A stretch of DNA of 6,017 nt from Xanthobacteraceae bacterium (GTDB lineage Bacteria; Pseudomonadota; Alphaproteobacteria; Rhizobiales; Xanthobacteraceae), in assembly GCA_030043175.1 (NCBI GenBank), contig JASHYD010001162.1:1-6017 (forward strand). The letters are read 5' to 3'. The position numbers and the translations under genes were made by a program. Below, piece after piece: positions 5,096-6,017 of the stretch; the stretch's first letter is position 1; each line of letters begins with the position of its first letter. Below the pieces are notes generated by a model. The model searched no databases. It was not told where the DNA came from and saw only the letters and a list, made by a program, of their open reading frames with translations.

Positions 5096-5217
5096 TCGCG
5101 CGGTTTCTTGACGACAGCGATCTCCGGAAGCTGCACCGGATGCTCGTCAGGAAGAAGCCGCCCGTGCCTTCGGTGCGTCGTCGCACGATCGCAAAGCGTA
5201 GGGTTGGCAAATCATGA
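4892..5217 (+). pseudogene. Hypothetical gene broken by a one-base deletion
   Basis: From the ATG at 4892 the frame reads MVKKPEPPKLFWLTHRSRDGRVGVVVIESRGLST. The sensible continuation lies in another frame: ARLMASLAGADRGLEFASGHQLDPQSAKQIPANMIARFLDDSDLRKLHRMLVRKKPP...RRRTIAKRRVGKS, stopping at 5215-5217. Restoring one G near 4993-4998 (ACGGCGCGC instead of ACGCGCGC) joins the two. The shifted part on its own starts at ATG 5002 (71 residues). The protein would be about 108 residues, with a C-terminal basic tail and a helix pair (IPANMIARFLDDSDLRKLHRML), and probably soluble. I recall similar small proteins in Bradyrhizobium but no function. A sequencing error in the GCGCGC run is an alternative to true decay. 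Confidence 0.6.
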
Positions 5218-5294
5218 CGCGCCTCCACGCACGGCGGTACAACGGGCTTGCGCATCGCAGTCGTATGCGGCGATCTCGATCCGTCGCCAATCGA

Positions 5295-5410
5295 AGCGAA
5301 AGGAGGCCGCCAATTATGGCGGCCTCAAGTCTAGGAAGGAACGCCCCGGGGAGGGCGTCTGGAGGTGCCCAAGGAGATGGGCGTTACTGCACAGGCAACT
5401 ACTGTGCCAA
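5295..5410 (-). ncRNA. Candidate small RNA with CUCC-type loops
   Basis: Read on the minus strand, four hairpins follow in order: GCACAG-TAGTTGC-CTGTGC (5407-5389), GCCC-ATCTCCTT-GGGC, ACGCCC-TCCCCG-GGGCGT (5358-5341), and a 10-bp terminator-like stem with loop TAAT (5326-5303) followed by CTTTCGCT. Loops and linkers expose CUCCUU, CCUCC and UCCCC, complementary to Shine-Dalgarno sequences. Known alphaproteobacterial small RNAs (for example the alpha-r14 type) show anti-ribosome-site loops before an intrinsic terminator, so the architecture fits. I could not find a clear promoter upstream (5411-5470), and no sequence match to a named family is claimed. Confidence 0.35.
5303..5326 (-). terminator. 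10-bp hairpin, terminator of the minus strand, possibly bidirectional
   Basis: GAGGCCGCCA and TGGCGGCCTC form a perfect 10-bp stem with a four-base loop. On the minus strand it is followed by CTTTCGCTT, a short pyrimidine-rich tail. On the plus strand it lies 85 bp after the stop at 5217 and could also end that transcript, although no T-run follows in that direction. Confidence 0.6.
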
Positions 5411-5780
5411 TTTGAGCACGGGCTCGCCGTCACCGAAGCTACCACGGCCTAATTCTGTAAGCTCGCCGCGGAGGCCGTTCGATGGAGAAGGGTGACGCGG
5501 AATTCAAGGTGCCGGCAAACAGGCTCATGGCGATACGGCGATGAGTCTGGCGGGAGATGGCGCAATCCCGGGCTTCGATTCCGGCGGCACCGGGGCGGCT
5601 CAGAGCCGTTGCGGAGGCCACTGGCGCGCTGGGCGCGGCAAAAGCGCATCACGCGCCTGTTGGTATGATTCATTACCGACAGCCTCTCGGGTCTAGCGGA
5701 CATTAGCTCGTTTGGCGGCTTCACGCTGCAAGGCGTGACAAGGCGATGTCGATTTCGGCAACCGCTACATAGAAGGATTC

Positions 5781-6017
5781 ATGATGGCGAAGCGTCCTGA
5801 ATTTTCCATAGACGAGCAGATCCGCATCGTGCAGGAGCAGGCGAATATGTGGGCCGAAGAGCTGCTTATCATCAACGAGGACGCTGAGAAAAGGATCGCC
5901 GAGTCGGAACAGCGCATTCGACAATCCAAACAACGTCTCCGCGAAATGGCGAATGTCCGGTATGACCCGAAGGACATTAACCGCGAGCATGGCCACGAAA
6001 CAGGGTGGCGCTGGTCG
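5781..6017 (+). CDS. Hypothetical coiled-coil protein, 3'-incomplete
   Basis: The frame opens at ATG 5781 (a second ATG is adjacent at 5784) after an AGAAGGA ribosome site and stays open to the window edge, giving 79 residues. MMAKRPEFSIDEQIRIVQEQANMWAEELL is followed by a highly charged heptad-like helix (about residues 24-57: NEDAEKRIAESEQRIRQSKQRLREM) typical of a coiled coil. Then comes NVRYDPKDINREHGHETGWRWS. It has no signal peptide or membrane segment. Third positions are mostly G or C. I do not recognise the family; the charged helix would fit a dimer or a scaffold or DNA-associated protein, but this is a guess. The end lies outside the window. Confidence 0.7.
   Translation, partial: MMAKRPEFSIDEQIRIVQEQANMWAEELLIINEDAEKRIAESEQRIRQSKQRLREMANVRYDPKDINREHGHETGWRWS

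Larger units (their letters stand above)
5218..5780. other. 560-bp stretch without a convincing CDS
   Basis: Open frames here (for example one from ATG 5541 to 5696, and a minus-strand frame over 5449-5724) give Arg/Pro/Gly/Cys-rich translations without family resemblance or good ribosome sites. The notable content is the hairpin cluster at 5303-5407, described separately. A small inverted repeat, TCACGC-TGCAAG-GCGTGA, sits at 5721-5738, 43 bp before the next gene. The promoter of that gene is probably here, but I cannot assign boxes. Confidence 0.45.

Noticed and set aside
5482..5696. Two short plus-strand ORFs overlapping as ATGA (5482-5544 and 5541-5696)
   Set aside because: The overlap resembles coupled genes, but neither has a ribosome site or a recognisable protein pattern, and the opposite strand is equally open.
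1..6017. CRISPR array, tRNA, rRNA or phage attachment site
   Set aside because: I saw no regularly spaced direct repeats, cloverleaf or tRNA-3'-end repeats on either strand.

Overview
The window reads as accessory DNA from a high-GC alphaproteobacterium. Bradyrhizobium or a close relative is my best guess. This rests on GC-rich third codon positions in most genes and on my memory of protein styles in that group: short secreted Gly/Tyr-rich proteins, a LigD-type ligase, small three-helix membrane proteins, and many small hypotheticals. It is not a database result. Small intact genes alternate with broken gene fragments, as in a region repeatedly hit by insertion and deletion.

Layout. Positions 184-628 (minus) hold an IS630-type transposase that is frameshifted at an A8 run and cut off at its first catalytic Asp. 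Positions 777-947 (minus) hold a decayed C-terminal piece of an M20-type amidohydrolase with an in-frame amber codon. Positions 999-1421 (minus) and 2809-3219 (plus) are two divergent genes for secreted proteins with unrelated mature parts. Both begin with the same ~137 bp leader (5' untranslated region, ribosome site and the first nine codons), which forms a long inverted repeat (1393-1530 and 2702-2837). Between the two copies lie a featureless ~435 bp stretch, an 82-residue hypothetical gene (1966-2214) and the frameshifted, N-terminally truncated remains of an ATP-dependent DNA ligase (to 2601).

Downstream are a strong hairpin (3278-3302), a small hypothetical gene (3368-3511), and a dimeric alpha/beta-barrel protein (3553-3885) overlapping a 39-residue putative exported peptide (3885-4004). 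On the opposite strand is an 81-residue hypothetical gene (4056-4301). Then comes a chimeric reading frame: a three-helix membrane segment with AT-richer codons joined to a second gene that carries a one-base deletion (4589-5095, continuing out of frame to 5217). The 560 bp before the last gene hold no convincing CDS. On the minus strand they contain a run of hairpins with CUCC-type loops ending in a terminator (5295-5410), a candidate small RNA. The window ends inside a coiled-coil gene (5781-6017).

I see no complete pathway, defence system or operon of known function. The two most distinctive signals are the duplicated regulatory leader and the possible small RNA. The leader holds a conserved mini-ORF, a hairpin that hides the ribosome site, and an untranslated region more conserved than the adjoining synonymous sites.
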